DNA of 64,000 nt from Vreelandella aquamarina. GTDB taxonomy: Bacteria; Pseudomonadota; Gammaproteobacteria; Pseudomonadales; Halomonadaceae. Location of the stretch: positions 124,001-188,000 of the forward strand of contig NZ_JABYQT010000001.1 of assembly GCF_020075495.1 (NCBI RefSeq), in the 5' to 3' direction. A program made the position numbers and the translations under genes. The notes beneath the pieces are model-generated. The model saw only the letters and a list, made by a program, of their open reading frames with translations, made no database searches and was not told where the DNA came from. Positions 51,741 to 61,815 of this stretch are shown here, piece by piece (positions within the stretch are counted from its first letter, which is position 1; the number at the start of each line of letters is the position of its first letter).

Positions 51741-52721
51741 ATGAAACGCCATGTATTTTCTACTGCTGCCTTTTCAGGCGCATTAATCGCAGCGGCAACG
51801 TTCGCTGCACCCGCCGTCGCCCAGGAGCGCTATATCACCATCGGTACCGGCGGTCAGACCGGCGTTTACTATGTCGTGGGCCAGTCGGTCTGCCGTATGG
51901 TCAACCGCGGTAGCGAAGAGCACAACATTCGCTGCAACGCACCGTCGACCGGCGGCTCCGTTGCCAACGTCAACGGCATGAAGAGCGGCGAGCTGGACAT
52001 GGGCGTGGTTCAGTCCGACGTTCAGTACCGTGCCTACAACGGTGAAGCCAACTTCGAAGGCGAGGGCCCGTGGGAAGACATGCGCGCCGTCTTCACCATG
52101 CACGGCGAGCCGCTCACCGTGGTGGCTCGTGCCGACTCCGGCATCGAGAACATCAGCGATTTCCCGGGCAAGCGCATCAACATCGGCAACCCGGGTTCTG
52201 GTCAGCGCAACACCATGGACGTGGTCATGGATGCGTTCGGTTGGGATGAAGGCACCTTCGCGCTGGCCTCCCAGCTGGATGCCGCCGAGCAGGCCTCGGC
52301 ACTTTCCGATAACAACATCGATGCCATGGTCTATGTAGTGGGCCACCCGAACGGTTCCATCCAGGAAGCGACGACCACGATCGACGCCCGCCTGGTATCC
52401 GTGACCGGCGACGAGATCGATGCGCTGATCGAAGAGTATCCGTACTACACCCGTTCCGTGATCCCGGGCGGCTTGTACCGTGGCAACGACGAAGACGTTG
52501 AAACCTTCGGCGTCGCGGCGACCTTCGTCTCGTCTGCCGACGTTGACGAAGACATCGTGTACGAAACGGTCAAGGCCGTGTTCGACAACTTCGATCGTTT
52601 CAAGCGTCTGCACCCGGCGTTCGAGAACCTCAACGAAGAGGACATGATAGCCGACGGTCTGACCGCACCGCTGCATGATGGCGCGGCGCGTTACTACCGT
52701 GAGCGTGGCTGGATCGAGTAA
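51741..52721 (+). CDS. TAXI-family TRAP solute receptor
   Basis: 326 residues. ATG 51741 is preferred to ATG 51735 because GAGG lies 7 nt upstream of it. A signal peptide ends near AVAQ (residue ~27). The TAXI pattern is clear: YITIGTGGQTGVYYVVGQSVC, STGGSVANVNGMKSGELDMGVVQSD, and FPGKRINIGNPGSGQRNTM. It binds the solute for the fused permease downstream. The substrate is unknown; glutamate or related acids are common in this family. Internal cysteines (VCRMVNR, NIRCNAP) may form a disulfide. Confidence 0.9.
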   Translation: MKRHVFSTAAFSGALIAAATFAAPAVAQERYITIGTGGQTGVYYVVGQSVCRMVNRGSEEHNIRCNAPSTGGSVANVNGMKSGELDMGVVQSDVQYRAYNGEANFEGEGPWEDMRAVFTMHGEPLTVVARADSGIENISDFPGKRINIGNPGSGQRNTMDVVMDAFGWDEGTFALASQLDAAEQASALSDNNIDAMVYVVGHPNGSIQEATTTIDARLVSVTGDEIDALIEEYPYYTRSVIPGGLYRGNDEDVETFGVAATFVSSADVDEDIVYETVKAVFDNFDRFKRLHPAFENLNEEDMIADGLTAPLHDGAARYYRERGWIE

Positions 52722-52774
52722 GGCTTGGCGTTACGCTATTGGCCATGACCGGTAGCGATCGCTTTAGAAGTGAC

Positions 52775-52831
52775 AAGCGCGGGCACCTGGGGTGTCCGCG
52801 CTTCTTGTTGAAAGCGCTGATTGTCAGCGCT
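52775..52831 (+). terminator. Tandem hairpins between TAXI receptor and permease
   Basis: A 13-bp stem (52775-52787 / 52791-52803, arms beginning AAGCGCGG and ending CCGCGCTT, one G-U pair, 3-nt loop) is followed 9 bp later by a second stem, AGCGCTGA / TCAGCGCT (52813-52820 / 52824-52831). Only a short T-containing stretch follows the first. This looks like a partial terminator or mRNA-stability element that raises receptor over permease level. Confidence 0.65.
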
Positions 52832-52853
52832 GACCATTAGGCAGGACAAGCGT

Positions 52854-55457
52854 ATGCGTGATGACAAACAACCCTTGGCAGCCACAGGGGACGACCTTGA
52901 TGATATGGTCGCCGCCAGTGACACAGGGGCAAGGAAGCCGCACGGCGTACCCGGTAAGCTGCTGGTAAGCATTGCAGCTGCCTGGTCGCTGTTTCAGCTA
53001 TGGATTGCATCGCCACTTCCTTACATGGTGGGCTTTGGCGTGTTCAGCGCCACCGAAGCGCGCTCTATTCACCTGGCGTTTGCGCTCTTTCTGGCCTTCA
53101 TGGCCTATCCTGCGTTGAAGCGCTCACCGCGTGAGCGTATTCCGTTACAGGACTGGGCGTTTGCCGCGATTGCCGCCTTCTGCGGCGCGTACCTGTTCAT
53201 ATTCTATTCTGACCTGGCGCAACGTCCTGGTCGGCCTATTACCCAGGATATCGTGATCGGCATCCTGGGCATCGTGATGCTGCTCGAAGCCACCCGCCGC
53301 GCACTTGGGCCGCCGCTGATGGTGGTCGCCGCGATTTTTATCGGCTACTCGCTGTTTGGCCCCTACATGCCCGGTATCCTGGCCCACCGCGGCGTCAGCC
53401 TTGGCGGGTTGATCAACCACCAATGGCTTGGCACGCAGGGCGTGTTCGGCATCGCACTTGGGGTATCCACAAGCTTTGTCTTCCTGTTTGTACTGTTTGG
53501 CGCGTTGCTGGATAAAGCGGGCGCCGGCAACTATTTCATCAAGGTAGCGTTTTCTCTGCTGGGCCATCTCAAGGGCGGCCCGGCCAAAGCGGCGGTCGTG
53601 GCCTCGGGCATGACCGGTCTGATTTCCGGCTCCTCGATTGCCAATACGGTGACCACGGGTACCTTTACCATTCCCATGATGAAGCGGGTGGGCTTCAGTG
53701 CTGAAAAGGCCGGGGCGGTGGAAGTCTCCTCCTCGGTCAATGGGCAGATCATGCCGCCGGTCATGGGCGCGGCGGCGTTTCTGATGGTCGAATACGTGGG
53801 CATTTCCTATGTCGAAGTCATCAAGCACGCCTTCCTGCCTGCCATCATTTCGTATATTGCTCTGATCTATATCGTTCATCTGGAAGCCCTGAAAGCCAAC
53901 ATGAAGGGGCTGCCGTCCAGCAACCCGGCTCGTCCGCTGCTGAACAAGGTGATCGGCTTTCTGACGGGGCTTTTGCTGCTCATGGGGTTGTCGGTTGCGG
54001 TCTATTACGGCCTGGGCTGGCTGAAGCCCGTTTTGGGTGAAGCCACTCCCTGGGTCATTTCACTGGGCCTGGCAGCGGTTTATGTAGGGCTTTTGAAGAT
54101 CAGCTCCTACTACCCCGAACTGGAGATGGATGACCCGAACTCCAAGGTCATCAAGCTGCCGCAGACCCGGCCCACCGTGATGGTCGGCCTGCACTATATT
54201 CTGCCGGTCATCGTGCTGGTCTGGTGCTTGATGGTCGAACGCCTGTCACCAGGGCTTTCGGCGTTCTGGGCGACCGTATTCATGATCTTCATCATGGTGA
54301 CGCAGCGTCCGATCATCGCCATCTTCCGCGGACGCAGCAAGATGGCGGCCGATATCAAGGAAGGCTTTCTGGATCTGTGGGATGGCCTGGTAACCGGCGC
54401 GCGCAACATGATCGGTATCGGTATCGCCACGGCCACGGCGGGCATCGTGGTCGGCGCTGTATCTCAAACCGGCGTGGGCCTGGTGCTGGCGGATGTCGTC
54501 GAGCTACTGTCCGGCGGCAACCTGATGATGATCCTGCTGCTGACCGCCCTTTTGAGCCTTATTCTGGGCATGGGCTTGCCCACCACCGCCAACTATATCG
54601 TGGTGTCGGCGCTGATGGCGCCGGTGATCGTGATGCTGGGCCAGCAAAACGGTCTGATCGTGCCGCTGATCGCCGTTCATCTATTCGTGTTCTACTTCGG
54701 GATCATGGCGGATGTCACACCGCCAGTGGGGCTTGCCTCGTTTGCCGCCGCGGCGGTGTCGGGGGGCGATCCGCTGCGCACCGGCTTCCAGGCGTTCTAC
54801 TATAGCCTGCGTACGGCGGCGCTGCCGTTTCTGTTCATCTTCAACACGGATCTGCTGCTGATCGATGTCACGGTGACACAAGGGGTGGTGATATTCATTG
54901 TAGCGACGATCGCCATGCTGATCTTTGCCGCTGGCACCCAGGGCTATATGCTGACACGCAGCCGCTGGTACGAGTCAGTGCTGCTGCTGCTGGTCGCCTT
55001 TACTCTGTTCCGCCCCGGCTTCTGGATGGACAAGATCCACGACCCCTACGAATCGGTGCCGCCTGCCCAGTTTGCCGAGGCGCTTGGACGAGTCGACGAT
55101 GGCAGCAGCCTGCGCGTGCAGATAGCCGGCGAGGATGATTTCGGGGCCCCCATGTCGACCTATATCCTGGTGCCTGTGCCCAGCGGCGACACCGGCGAAG
55201 AGCGTCTGGAGAACCTGGGCATGGAGCTCTACGTGGATGGTGATCAGACGCTGGTCGACTTCGTGGCGTTTGGCGGCCCGGCGGCGGAGCTGGGGTTTGA
55301 TTTCGACCAGGAAATCACCCAGGTGCTGGCGCCGGTGGATCGCTGGACCAAGGAGTGGATGTGGCTACCTGCCCTGGGGCTGTTTGGTCTTGTCGTGCTG
55401 CTGCAGCGCCGTCGGCGCAGCAAGGAGCAGGATGATGATGCAGCGGCCGTGGCCTGA
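52854..55457 (+). CDS. Fused 4TM/12TM TRAP permease with DUF3394 domain
   Basis: 867 residues from ATG 52854 (AGGAC 7 nt upstream). The N-terminal four helices (DctQ-like, about 30-200) are fused to a DctM-like 12-helix domain with the sequence KAAVVASGMTGLISGSSIAN near residue 245. The C-terminal DUF3394 region (about 730-830; GMELYVDGDQTLVDFVAFGG) resembles a PDZ-like periplasmic module, followed by a last helix and a basic tail. This is the usual partner of TAXI receptors. The UspA gene follows after 10 bp. Confidence 0.92.
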   Translation: MRDDKQPLAATGDDLDDMVAASDTGARKPHGVPGKLLVSIAAAWSLFQLWIASPLPYMVGFGVFSATEARSIHLAFALFLAFMAYPALKRSPRERIPLQDWAFAAIAAFCGAYLFIFYSDLAQRPGRPITQDIVIGILGIVMLLEATRRALGPPLMVVAAIFIGYSLFGPYMPGILAHRGVSLGGLINHQWLGTQGVFGIALGVSTSFVFLFVLFGALLDKAGAGNYFIKVAFSLLGHLKGGPAKAAVVASGMTGLISGSSIANTVTTGTFTIPMMKRVGFSAEKAGAVEVSSSVNGQIMPPVMGAAAFLMVEYVGISYVEVIKHAFLPAIISYIALIYIVHLEALKANMKGLPSSNPARPLLNKVIGFLTGLLLLMGLSVAVYYGLGWLKPVLGEATPWVISLGLAAVYVGLLKISSYYPELEMDDPNSKVIKLPQTRPTVMVGLHYILPVIVLVWCLMVERLSPGLSAFWATVFMIFIMVTQRPIIAIFRGRSKMAADIKEGFLDLWDGLVTGARNMIGIGIATATAGIVVGAVSQTGVGLVLADVVELLSGGNLMMILLLTALLSLILGMGLPTTANYIVVSALMAPVIVMLGQQNGLIVPLIAVHLFVFYFGIMADVTPPVGLASFAAAAVSGGDPLRTGFQAFYYSLRTAALPFLFIFNTDLLLIDVTVTQGVVIFIVATIAMLIFAAGTQGYMLTRSRWYESVLLLLVAFTLFRPGFWMDKIHDPYESVPPAQFAEALGRVDDGSSLRVQIAGEDDFGAPMSTYILVPVPSGDTGEERLENLGMELYVDGDQTLVDFVAFGGPAAELGFDFDQEITQVLAPVDRWTKEWMWLPALGLFGLVVLLQRRRRSKEQDDDAAAVA

Positions 55458-55467
55458 GGGGAGCGTC

Positions 55468-55896
55468 ATGTACCAGAAAGTGCTGCTTCCCGTGGATCTG
55501 AACGAGGCGACCTCCTGGCAGAAGGCGTTGCCCACGGCGGTCACGCTCTGCCAGACGTTTGGCGCATCGCTGCATATCGTGTCGGTACTGCCGGAGTTCA
55601 AGATGCCCATGGTCGGGGCCTACTTTCCGAAGAACTTTTCGGAAAAGGCTCATGAGGCGATGAAGCAAGCGCAGCAGCGCTTCATCGACGAGCATGTTCC
55701 GAAAGACGTCAAGACCCAGAGCGTGATCGTGGACGGCTCGCCCTGGGAGGCGATCATCAAGGTGGGCAAGAAGCTCGATGCCGACCTGATCGTCATGGCG
55801 TCGCACACCAAGCACAAGTTCGTTGACTACGTGCTGGGTCCCAATGCCGAACATGTAGTGCATCATGCCAAGGTATCGGTCATGATCGTGCGCTAG
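55468..55896 (+). CDS. UspA-family protein linked to the TAXI-TRAP transporter
   Basis: 142 residues. The universal-stress-protein fold starts KVLLPVDLN, has the ATP-site strand DADLIVMASHTKHKFVDYVLGPNAEHVV with the Gly-containing loop, and ends VSVMIVR. The ATP motif G-2x-G-9x-G-S/T is altered, reading GPNAEHVVHHAKVS, so nucleotide binding is not certain. GAGGGGAG lies before the ATG, 10 bp after the permease. In Halomonas elongata the UspA TeaD modulates the ectoine TRAP TeaABC; a similar role is inferred. Confidence 0.88.
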   Translation: MYQKVLLPVDLNEATSWQKALPTAVTLCQTFGASLHIVSVLPEFKMPMVGAYFPKNFSEKAHEAMKQAQQRFIDEHVPKDVKTQSVIVDGSPWEAIIKVGKKLDADLIVMASHTKHKFVDYVLGPNAEHVVHHAKVSVMIVR

Positions 55897-55924
55897 CCGG
55901 GCTAACGCCTGTCGTCATGCTGAC

Positions 55925-55950
55925 AACGCCGGCTCCATCGAGCCGGCGTT
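55925..55950 (+). terminator. Terminator after uspA
   Basis: Perfect 11-bp stem AACGCCGGCTC / GAGCCGGCGTT with a CATC loop and a short TTTCT tail, 28 bp after the UspA stop. Confidence 0.85.
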
Positions 55951-55960
55951 TCTACAGTAG

Positions 55961-56002
55961 TTGAACGACAGTATTTGAACGACAGCGCTTGAACGACAGA
56001 AT
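55961..56002. repeat. Three 14-bp direct repeats
   Basis: TTGAACGACAG followed by a variable trinucleotide, repeated with exact 14-bp period at 55961, 55975 and 55989 (variable part TAT, CGC, AAT). The array lies 115 bp upstream of the following gene and just after the uspA terminator. It may be a row of regulator-binding sites. The period differs from a helical turn (10.5 bp), so successive sites would rotate by about a third of a turn. Confidence 0.8.
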
Positions 56003-56117
56003 GTTTTTAAAAACACCACTCGGCCTGATTCGACGTACCGGTGCGCGTCCTCTCTTCCGGTATCGATGAAGACCCTGAGGGCTTGACGCTAACGCAGGAT
56101 TTTGTGAGGAAATGATC

Positions 56118-56630
56118 GTGAAAACGTTATTGGCTGGCTGGGCCTTGATGGCACTGTGTGTATCCCAAGGGGCGCAGGCAGCCCCTGATGAGGCGCTGCC
56201 TGCACCTGACGGTGCGGTCATCCTGGAAGTGAAAGGCAATATCAAGCATCAGAATGCCGAAGGCGAAGCGCATCTGGACATGGCCATGCTGAAGGCGCTG
56301 CCCCAGCATGGCTTTGACACCAGTACACCCTGGACCGGCGGCGTCAGCCACTACTCGGGCCCGCTGATGCGCGACCTGCTCGAGTATGTGGGCGCTGAAA
56401 GCGAGACGGTGCAGGTATCGGCGCTCAACGGGTATGCTGCTGAAATCCCGATGACTGATTTCGACGACTATGAGGTCATCCTGGCGCTCGAGCGTAACGG
56501 TGAACCCATGCCCATCCGCGAGTACGGTCCGCTATGGGTGCTTTATCCCTTCGACCAGGATGAGGTACTGCTGAGCGAGAAAATACGCTTCCGGGCCGTC
56601 TGGCAGGTCATGCGTATCGATGCGCTTTAG
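56118..56630 (+). CDS. Small periplasmic Oxidored_molyb-fold protein
   Basis: 170 residues. I prefer GTG 56118 because GAGG lies 8 nt upstream; ATG 56112 is too close to it. A signal peptide ends near AQA (residue ~21). The rest resembles the sulfite-oxidase-type molybdopterin domain in short form: [47 protein letters not shown], and [13 protein letters not shown]. The mature protein has no cysteine, so the usual Mo ligand is absent. The gene overlaps the next one, a hybrid histidine kinase, by 11 bp, suggesting a sensory accessory role. Confidence 0.75.
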   Translation: MKTLLAGWALMALCVSQGAQAAPDEALPAPDGAVILEVKGNIKHQNAEGEAHLDMAMLKALPQHGFDTSTPWTGGVSHYSGPLMRDLLEYVGAESETVQVSALNGYAAEIPMTDFDDYEVILALERNGEPMPIREYGPLWVLYPFDQDEVLLSEKIRFRAVWQVMRIDAL

Positions 56631-58863
56631 CCGCACCGTGGTACAAGCACCAAGGCTTCTGCGCTACCCCCGCCGGCTCAAGCTGGTGGCCATGTTCACC
56701 GTACTGCTGTTTGCCGGCGCCCTGGTCGTGGCAGCGCTTGCCTCCTGGCGCCAGGATAACCTGACCCAAAGCCTGCGTGAGGATACGGCCTGGGTGGTTT
56801 ACAAGCTGGACCGGGACGCCGTTCAACTGCTCAATCACTTGCTCTCGGTCACGCGTACCCCGCTGGATTCGGACACCCAGGATGGACTCAATCTGCGCTT
56901 CGAGCTGCTCTACAGCCGTGTGATGCTGCTGCAGGAGGGCGAGGTCAATTCGCTCTTGCAAGCCGCCTCGGGCGCCAGTGAATTACTTGGTTACATTCAG
57001 CAGCAGATGGAGCTGCTCGACCCCATGCTCGGCCCCCAAAGCGAGCTCGATGAGCTGCCGCTCGTCGAGCTCGAGGCCGAACTCAACCGGCTGACCCAGC
57101 TGACCGAGCGGTTCGTCATCACCATCAACGGCTATCTGGCCGAGTCGGCCACTGAAGAGCGAATTCTTCTGAGCACGCTCTACAAGCTCTTGATGACGCT
57201 ACTGGTAGGCATGAGCCTGGCCGTCTTGCTGGTCATCGTGTTTCTGGTGCGTGAAATGCGCGAAAGCGCGGCGGCCCGACGCGAGCAGGAACTCTTGAGT
57301 CAGCAGCTTGAAGTCACCGCCGAACAGGCCCAGGCTGCCAACCAGGCCAAGTCGGATTTTCTGGCCATGGTGAGCCACGAAATACGCACCCCGCTCAATG
57401 GGGTAATCGGCATGAGTGAACTGCTTCGCGAGCCGGCTAGTCCCGCCCAGGTGGAAGATTACGCACGCACCATTCACGACAGCGCCAATCAGCTTCTGGC
57501 CATGATCAACGAGATTCTCGATTTCTCGAAAATCGAGGCGGGTCACTTGACGCTCGAGACCTCACCAACGGCGCTGAAGCCCTTGATCGACAGTGTGGTG
57601 GCGCTATTTGAGCCCCGCGCCCAGGCCAAGGGGCTGACGCTCGAAGTGGATATCGATGCACTGGTGCCGTCCTGGGTCATGCTGGACGCCGGGCGTGTCC
57701 GGCAGATCCTGCTGAACCTGGTGGCCAACGCGATCAAGTTCACCGACTACGGTCGCGTCACCATTCGCGTCTCTTCCACGGTCGAACACTTGCTGCTGGA
57801 GGTCAGCGATACCGGCTGTGGCCTGAATGAAAGACAGCAGGCCAGCCTGTTCGAGCCCTTTCAGCAGGCCGATGCCTCGGTAGCACGCCGCTACGGAGGC
57901 ACCGGCCTCGGACTTGCCATTTCCAAGCGATTGAGCGAGGCCATGCAGGGGCATTTGCGCGTGCAAAGCCAGCCGGGCCAGGGCAGCACGTTCAGCTGTG
58001 AACTGCCGCTGGTAGCGGCAAGTCCCGCCGTCACCAAGCTGCCCAAGGAACCAGCGCGTGACTTTACGGGCACTTCGTTGCTGCTGGTGGAAGATAATGC
58101 GATCAACCGCAAGGTGGCCACGGGGCTGCTCTCGCGCCTGGGGTGTGACGTGGTGTATGCAGAAAACGGCCACGAAGCGCTGGCCATGGCGGATACCCAG
58201 AGGGTGGATCTGATATTCATGGATATCCAGCTGCCGGACATGGATGGCCTGGTCGTGACCCGGCGACTGCGAGAGCATGGCGGCTGGCTTGCCAGTGTGC
58301 CGATCGTGGCGATGACCGCGGGGGGCAATGATCGGCAGTTCTGTCTGGATGCTGGGATGAATGACTACATCACCAAGCCGCTGTCGCTGTCGGGGTTGAG
58401 CAACGTGCTTGCGATGCACCTGCTGCCCGCCGCCACGCCCGCCCTGATGCCGATGCTGCACGAGGCCAGAGCCGACGCCTCTCATCAGGATTTACTCAAT
58501 ACCGCCACGCTCGACATGCTCAGAGCGAGCCTGGGCGAGGCAAAGCTGGTACACCTTGTAGTGCTCTACCATCAGCAGGTAAGTGACTATCTGTCGCAAC
58601 TGGCGGCTTATCTGGTTACTGCCGAGGGGATTTTCGACGAACAGGCGCAGCAGGTAAAAAGGCTTGCCCACCAGCTGCGCGGCGAATCATTGAGCATGGG
58701 AGCCGAGCAGCTTGCCGACTACGCCAAGCGGCTCGAAGTACTGGCCGATGACAAGGCCGCCACGCCATGCCAGCTGGATGAAGTGTTCGGCAGACTGCGC
58801 CACAGTGCCACGCGCACCCATGCCGCCTTGCAGGGGTGGCGGCGCGACAACCTGCCCGGCTAA
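56620..58863 (+). CDS. Hybrid sensor histidine kinase (HK-REC-Hpt)
   Basis: 747 residues. Two membrane helices (about 22-44 and 188-212) flank a helical periplasmic domain of about 140 residues without a recognised fold. Then come a cytoplasmic HisKA with H253 ([10 protein letters not shown]), HATPase ([16 protein letters not shown]), a receiver with D535 ([10 protein letters not shown]) and a C-terminal Hpt with H684 ([13 protein letters not shown]). So it has a full phosphorelay in one protein. The start lies inside the small periplasmic protein gene. The cognate response regulator is not adjacent. Confidence 0.9.
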   Translation: MRFSRTVVQAPRLLRYPRRLKLVAMFTVLLFAGALVVAALASWRQDNLTQSLREDTAWVVYKLDRDAVQLLNHLLSVTRTPLDSDTQDGLNLRFELLYSRVMLLQEGEVNSLLQAASGASELLGYIQQQMELLDPMLGPQSELDELPLVELEAELNRLTQLTERFVITINGYLAESATEERILLSTLYKLLMTLLVGMSLAVLLVIVFLVREMRESAAARREQELLSQQLEVTAEQAQAANQAKSDFLAMVSHEIRTPLNGVIGMSELLREPASPAQVEDYARTIHDSANQLLAMINEILDFSKIEAGHLTLETSPTALKPLIDSVVALFEPRAQAKGLTLEVDIDALVPSWVMLDAGRVRQILLNLVANAIKFTDYGRVTIRVSSTVEHLLLEVSDTGCGLNERQQASLFEPFQQADASVARRYGGTGLGLAISKRLSEAMQGHLRVQSQPGQGSTFSCELPLVAASPAVTKLPKEPARDFTGTSLLLVEDNAINRKVATGLLSRLGCDVVYAENGHEALAMADTQRVDLIFMDIQLPDMDGLVVTRRLREHGGWLASVPIVAMTAGGNDRQFCLDAGMNDYITKPLSLSGLSNVLAMHLLPAATPALMPMLHEARADASHQDLLNTATLDMLRASLGEAKLVHLVVLYHQQVSDYLSQLAAYLVTAEGIFDEQAQQVKRLAHQLRGESLSMGAEQLADYAKRLEVLADDKAATPCQLDEVFGRLRHSATRTHAALQGWRRDNLPG

Positions 58864-58979
58864 GCCTTGCCCGGCGATCAGACAATGGGGCATTCTGCTA
58901 ATGGGCTATTTCGTAAAGTGCTGTGGTGACCCACACTGAATGAGCGCTTTCAATAACCATAATATGCAGGAGCCTTGTG

Positions 58980-60500
58980 ATGATCTACGCCAATCCGGGT
59001 GAAGCCAACGCCGTGGTGTCATTTGAAAAACGTTACGGCAACTATATCGGCGGCGAATTCGTGGCGCCGGTGAACGGGCAGTATTTCGACAATATCAGTC
59101 CGGTCAATGGAGACGTATTCTGCGAAATTCCGCGCTCGACCGCGGAAGATATCGATAAAGCGCTGGATGCCGCCCACAAGGCCGCCCCGGCCTGGGGCAA
59201 GACCTCCGCCGCCGAGCGCAGCAATATCCTGCTCAAGATGGCTGACCGCATCGAGCAGAACCTGGAGCTTCTGGCGGTGGCCGAAACTTGGGACAACGGC
59301 AAGGCCGTTCGTGAAACCCTGAATGCCGACATCCCGCTGGCGGTAGACCACTTCCGCTACTTTGCCGGTTGTATTCGCGCTCAGGAAGGCACGGCGGCGG
59401 ATATCGATGCCAATACCGTCTCCTACCATTTCCACGAGCCGCTGGGCGTGGTGGGACAGATCATTCCCTGGAACTTCCCTATCCTGATGGCCGTCTGGAA
59501 GCTGGCACCGGCGCTTGCCGCCGGCAACTGCGTGGTGCTCAAGCCTGCCGAGCAGACGCCCGCGTCCGTTCTGGAACTCATCAAGATCATCGGCGACCTG
59601 CTGCCGCCGGGCGTGGTCAATATCGTCAACGGTTTCGGCGAGGAAGTAGGGCAGGCCCTGGCCAGCAGCAAGCGCATCGCCAAGATCGCCTTTACCGGCT
59701 CCACGCCGGTGGGCTCGCACATTCTCAAGTGCGCCGCTGAAAACATCATTCCGTCCACTGTGGAGCTGGGCGGCAAGTCGCCGAATATCTACTTTGCCGA
59801 CATCATGAACGCCGAGCCGACGTTCATCGACAAGGCGGTCGAGGGGCTGGTGCTGGCTTTCTTCAACCAGGGCGAAGTGTGTACCTGCCCTTCGCGCGCG
59901 CTGATTCAGGAGAGCATGTACGACGACTTCATGGCCAAGGTGCTCGAGCGCACCAAGACCATCAAGCGCGGCAACCCCCTGGATACCGACGTGCAGGTAG
60001 GCGCTCAGGCATCCCAGGAGCAGTACGACAAGATCATGTCCTACATGGACGTTGCCCGCGAAGAAGGGGCCGAGTTCCTCACCGGCGGCAACAAGGAGAG
60101 CTTCGACCCGAGCTATGACAAGGGCTACTACATCCAGCCAACGCTGCTGAAAGGCGACAACAAGATGCGCGTCTTCCAGGAGGAGATCTTCGGCCCGGTG
60201 GTCGCGGTCACCACTTTCAAGGACGAAGAGGAAGCGCTGGCGATTGCCAACGATACCGAGTTCGGGCTCGGCGCAGGCGTATGGAGCCGGGATATCAACG
60301 TGGCATTTCGCATGGGGCGCGGTATTCAGGCCGGCCGCGTATGGACCAACTGCTACCACCAGTACCCGGCGCATGCCGCCTTCGGCGGCTACAAGAAATC
60401 CGGCGTGGGCCGTGAAACCCACAAGATGGCCCTCGAGCACTATCAGCAGACCAAGAACCTGCTGATCAGCTACGACATCAATCCGCTGGGCTTTTTCTAG
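58980..60500 (+). CDS. exaC: NAD-dependent acetaldehyde dehydrogenase, ExaC type
   Basis: 506 residues from ATG 58980 (CAGGAG upstream). The ALDH catalytic cysteine is C301 in [11 protein letters not shown]; the general base is in [19 protein letters not shown] is the cofactor-site sequence. The C-terminal [14 protein letters not shown] is typical of the ExaC/AldA acetaldehyde-dehydrogenase group. It would turn acetaldehyde into acetate, linking to the acs/actP module at the other end of the window. It has its own terminator. Confidence 0.9.
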   Translation: MIYANPGEANAVVSFEKRYGNYIGGEFVAPVNGQYFDNISPVNGDVFCEIPRSTAEDIDKALDAAHKAAPAWGKTSAAERSNILLKMADRIEQNLELLAVAETWDNGKAVRETLNADIPLAVDHFRYFAGCIRAQEGTAADIDANTVSYHFHEPLGVVGQIIPWNFPILMAVWKLAPALAAGNCVVLKPAEQTPASVLELIKIIGDLLPPGVVNIVNGFGEEVGQALASSKRIAKIAFTGSTPVGSHILKCAAENIIPSTVELGGKSPNIYFADIMNAEPTFIDKAVEGLVLAFFNQGEVCTCPSRALIQESMYDDFMAKVLERTKTIKRGNPLDTDVQVGAQASQEQYDKIMSYMDVAREEGAEFLTGGNKESFDPSYDKGYYIQPTLLKGDNKMRVFQEEIFGPVVAVTTFKDEEEALAIANDTEFGLGAGVWSRDINVAFRMGRGIQAGRVWTNCYHQYPAHAAFGGYKKSGVGRETHKMALEHYQQTKNLLISYDINPLGFF

Positions 60501-60523
60501 ACGCAACCCATAGCTCGCCCATG

Positions 60524-60549
60524 AAAACGCCCGGCGGTGCCGGGCGTTT
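60524..60549. terminator. Terminator between exaC and the Spy-like gene
   Basis: AAACGCCCGGC / GCCGGGCGTTT, 11-bp perfect stem with a GGT loop. A and T runs suit both convergent genes. Confidence 0.9.
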
Positions 60550-60581
60550 GCTTGATACGACTGAGTGGCTATCAGCGGTTT

Positions 60582-60995
60582 TTATTCGCTGGCGGCTTCC
60601 GCTTCATCATTCTGGTGCTCGTGCCCGCCGCGACGGCCGTGACCTTTACCTTCGCCGCGGTGCTCGTCACGGACTTCCTTCATGGCCTCTTTCAGGGCAT
60701 CGCGCTCTTCTTCGGACAGAATGTCGGCGACTTTTTCTTCGTGCTCGGCACGCAGCGCCTGCATGGCCTGGTAGTGCTCGGCGTTGATTTCGTTGAGCGC
60801 TTGCTGCTGCTCGTCGCTCAAGCCGGCACGCTCGTACACTTCCTGGCGGCGCTCTTCCATACGCTGATGGAACGCTTCACGATCAGCGTCTGAGCCGCGG
60901 CCTTCGTGCTGCTCCGCCTGAGCCGAGAAGGCCAGCGGGGCCAGTGCCAGAGCAAGCAGGGTCGGGGCGAACATCTGACGTAATGACAGTTTCAT
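60582..60995 (-). CDS. Spy/CpxP-like periplasmic LTXXQ protein
   Basis: 137 residues from ATG 60995, with AGGAGG 6 nt upstream. Signal peptide about 1-28 (cut near AQA). The mature part is helical and highly charged, with GLSDEQQQALNEINAEHYQ and ILSEEERDALKEAMKEV resembling LTxxQ repeats of Spy/CpxP chaperones. The tail is His- and Gly-rich (GHGRRGGHEHQ) and may bind metal. It lies just downstream of a BaeSR-like pair on the same strand. E. coli spy is a BaeR target, so similar control is inferred. Confidence 0.82.
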   Translation of the reverse strand: MKLSLRQMFAPTLLALALAPLAFSAQAEQHEGRGSDADREAFHQRMEERRQEVYERAGLSDEQQQALNEINAEHYQAMQALRAEHEEKVADILSEEERDALKEAMKEVRDEHRGEGKGHGRRGGHEHQNDEAEAASE

Positions 60996-61093
60996 GGCAT
61001 ACCTCCTGGTAAGTTGACCATGGCAGTATCCGGCAGCGTCGTGCAAACCCGATGCACGGAGTGTGCAATAACGAAGGTCTTCAGCGTCTGCAA

Positions 61094-61801
61094 TTACCCC
61101 TCCGGCTGGTACTTGTAGCCTACTCCATACACCGAGCGAATGATCTCCTGCTCGGGCAGGGCCTCGGTGATCTTCTTGCGCAGTTTCTTGATATGGCTGT
61201 CGACGGTGCGCTCGGAGACGATGCGGTTGTCGCGGTACATGTGATCCATCAATTGTTCGCGGCTGAAGATGCGTCCGGGCGACTGCATCATGACCCGCAG
61301 CAGCTGGAATTCAACCGCGGTCAGGCCCAGGTCCTGACCATTTGCCAGCGCCTGCCAGCCGTCTTCATCGAGCGTGACGGGGGCCGCCGCGTCACGTTGG
61401 TGATTCGGCGATGACTGCTCGGCCAGCGCCTGGCTGCGGCGCAGCACCGCTTTTACCCGCGCGACCACCTCGCGTGGGCTGAAGGGCTTGCAGATATAGT
61501 CATCGGCGCCCAGCTCGAGGCCCAGCAGCCGGTCCACTTCCTCCACCTTGGCGGTCACCATGATGATGGCGATGGCGGGCCAGGTGTTGCGAATCTCACG
61601 GCACAGGGTCAGGCCATCCTTGCCGGGCAGCATGACGTCCAGCAGGATAAGCTCGGGCGAGTGCTCGGCAAGCCAGGGAAGCACCTCATCGCCGTGGCCA
61701 AGGGTGGTCACGCGATAGCCATGGGACGTCAGGTAATCATCCATGAGGCGGGCGATCTTGGGCTCGTCCTCAACGATCAACAGCGTAGTGTCTTGGGTCA
61801 T
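61094..61801 (-). CDS. baeR: OmpR-family response regulator, BaeR-like
   Basis: 235 residues from ATG 61801, 14 bp after the kinase stop. Receiver with D55 (LILLDVMLPG) and K105 (DYICKPFSPRE). The winged helix ends with SERTVDSHIKKLRKK and VYGVGYKY. It should act downstream of the adjacent sensor kinase and control the RND pump and probably the Spy-like gene. The name follows gene order (RND-baeS-baeR) and overall pattern; CpxR- or RstA-like alternatives exist. Confidence 0.85.
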   Translation of the reverse strand: MTQDTTLLIVEDEPKIARLMDDYLTSHGYRVTTLGHGDEVLPWLAEHSPELILLDVMLPGKDGLTLCREIRNTWPAIAIIMVTAKVEEVDRLLGLELGADDYICKPFSPREVVARVKAVLRRSQALAEQSSPNHQRDAAAPVTLDEDGWQALANGQDLGLTAVEFQLLRVMMQSPGRIFSREQLMDHMYRDNRIVSERTVDSHIKKLRKKITEALPEQEIIRSVYGVGYKYQPEG

Positions 61802-61815
61802 GGAAGGCTCTTTTA

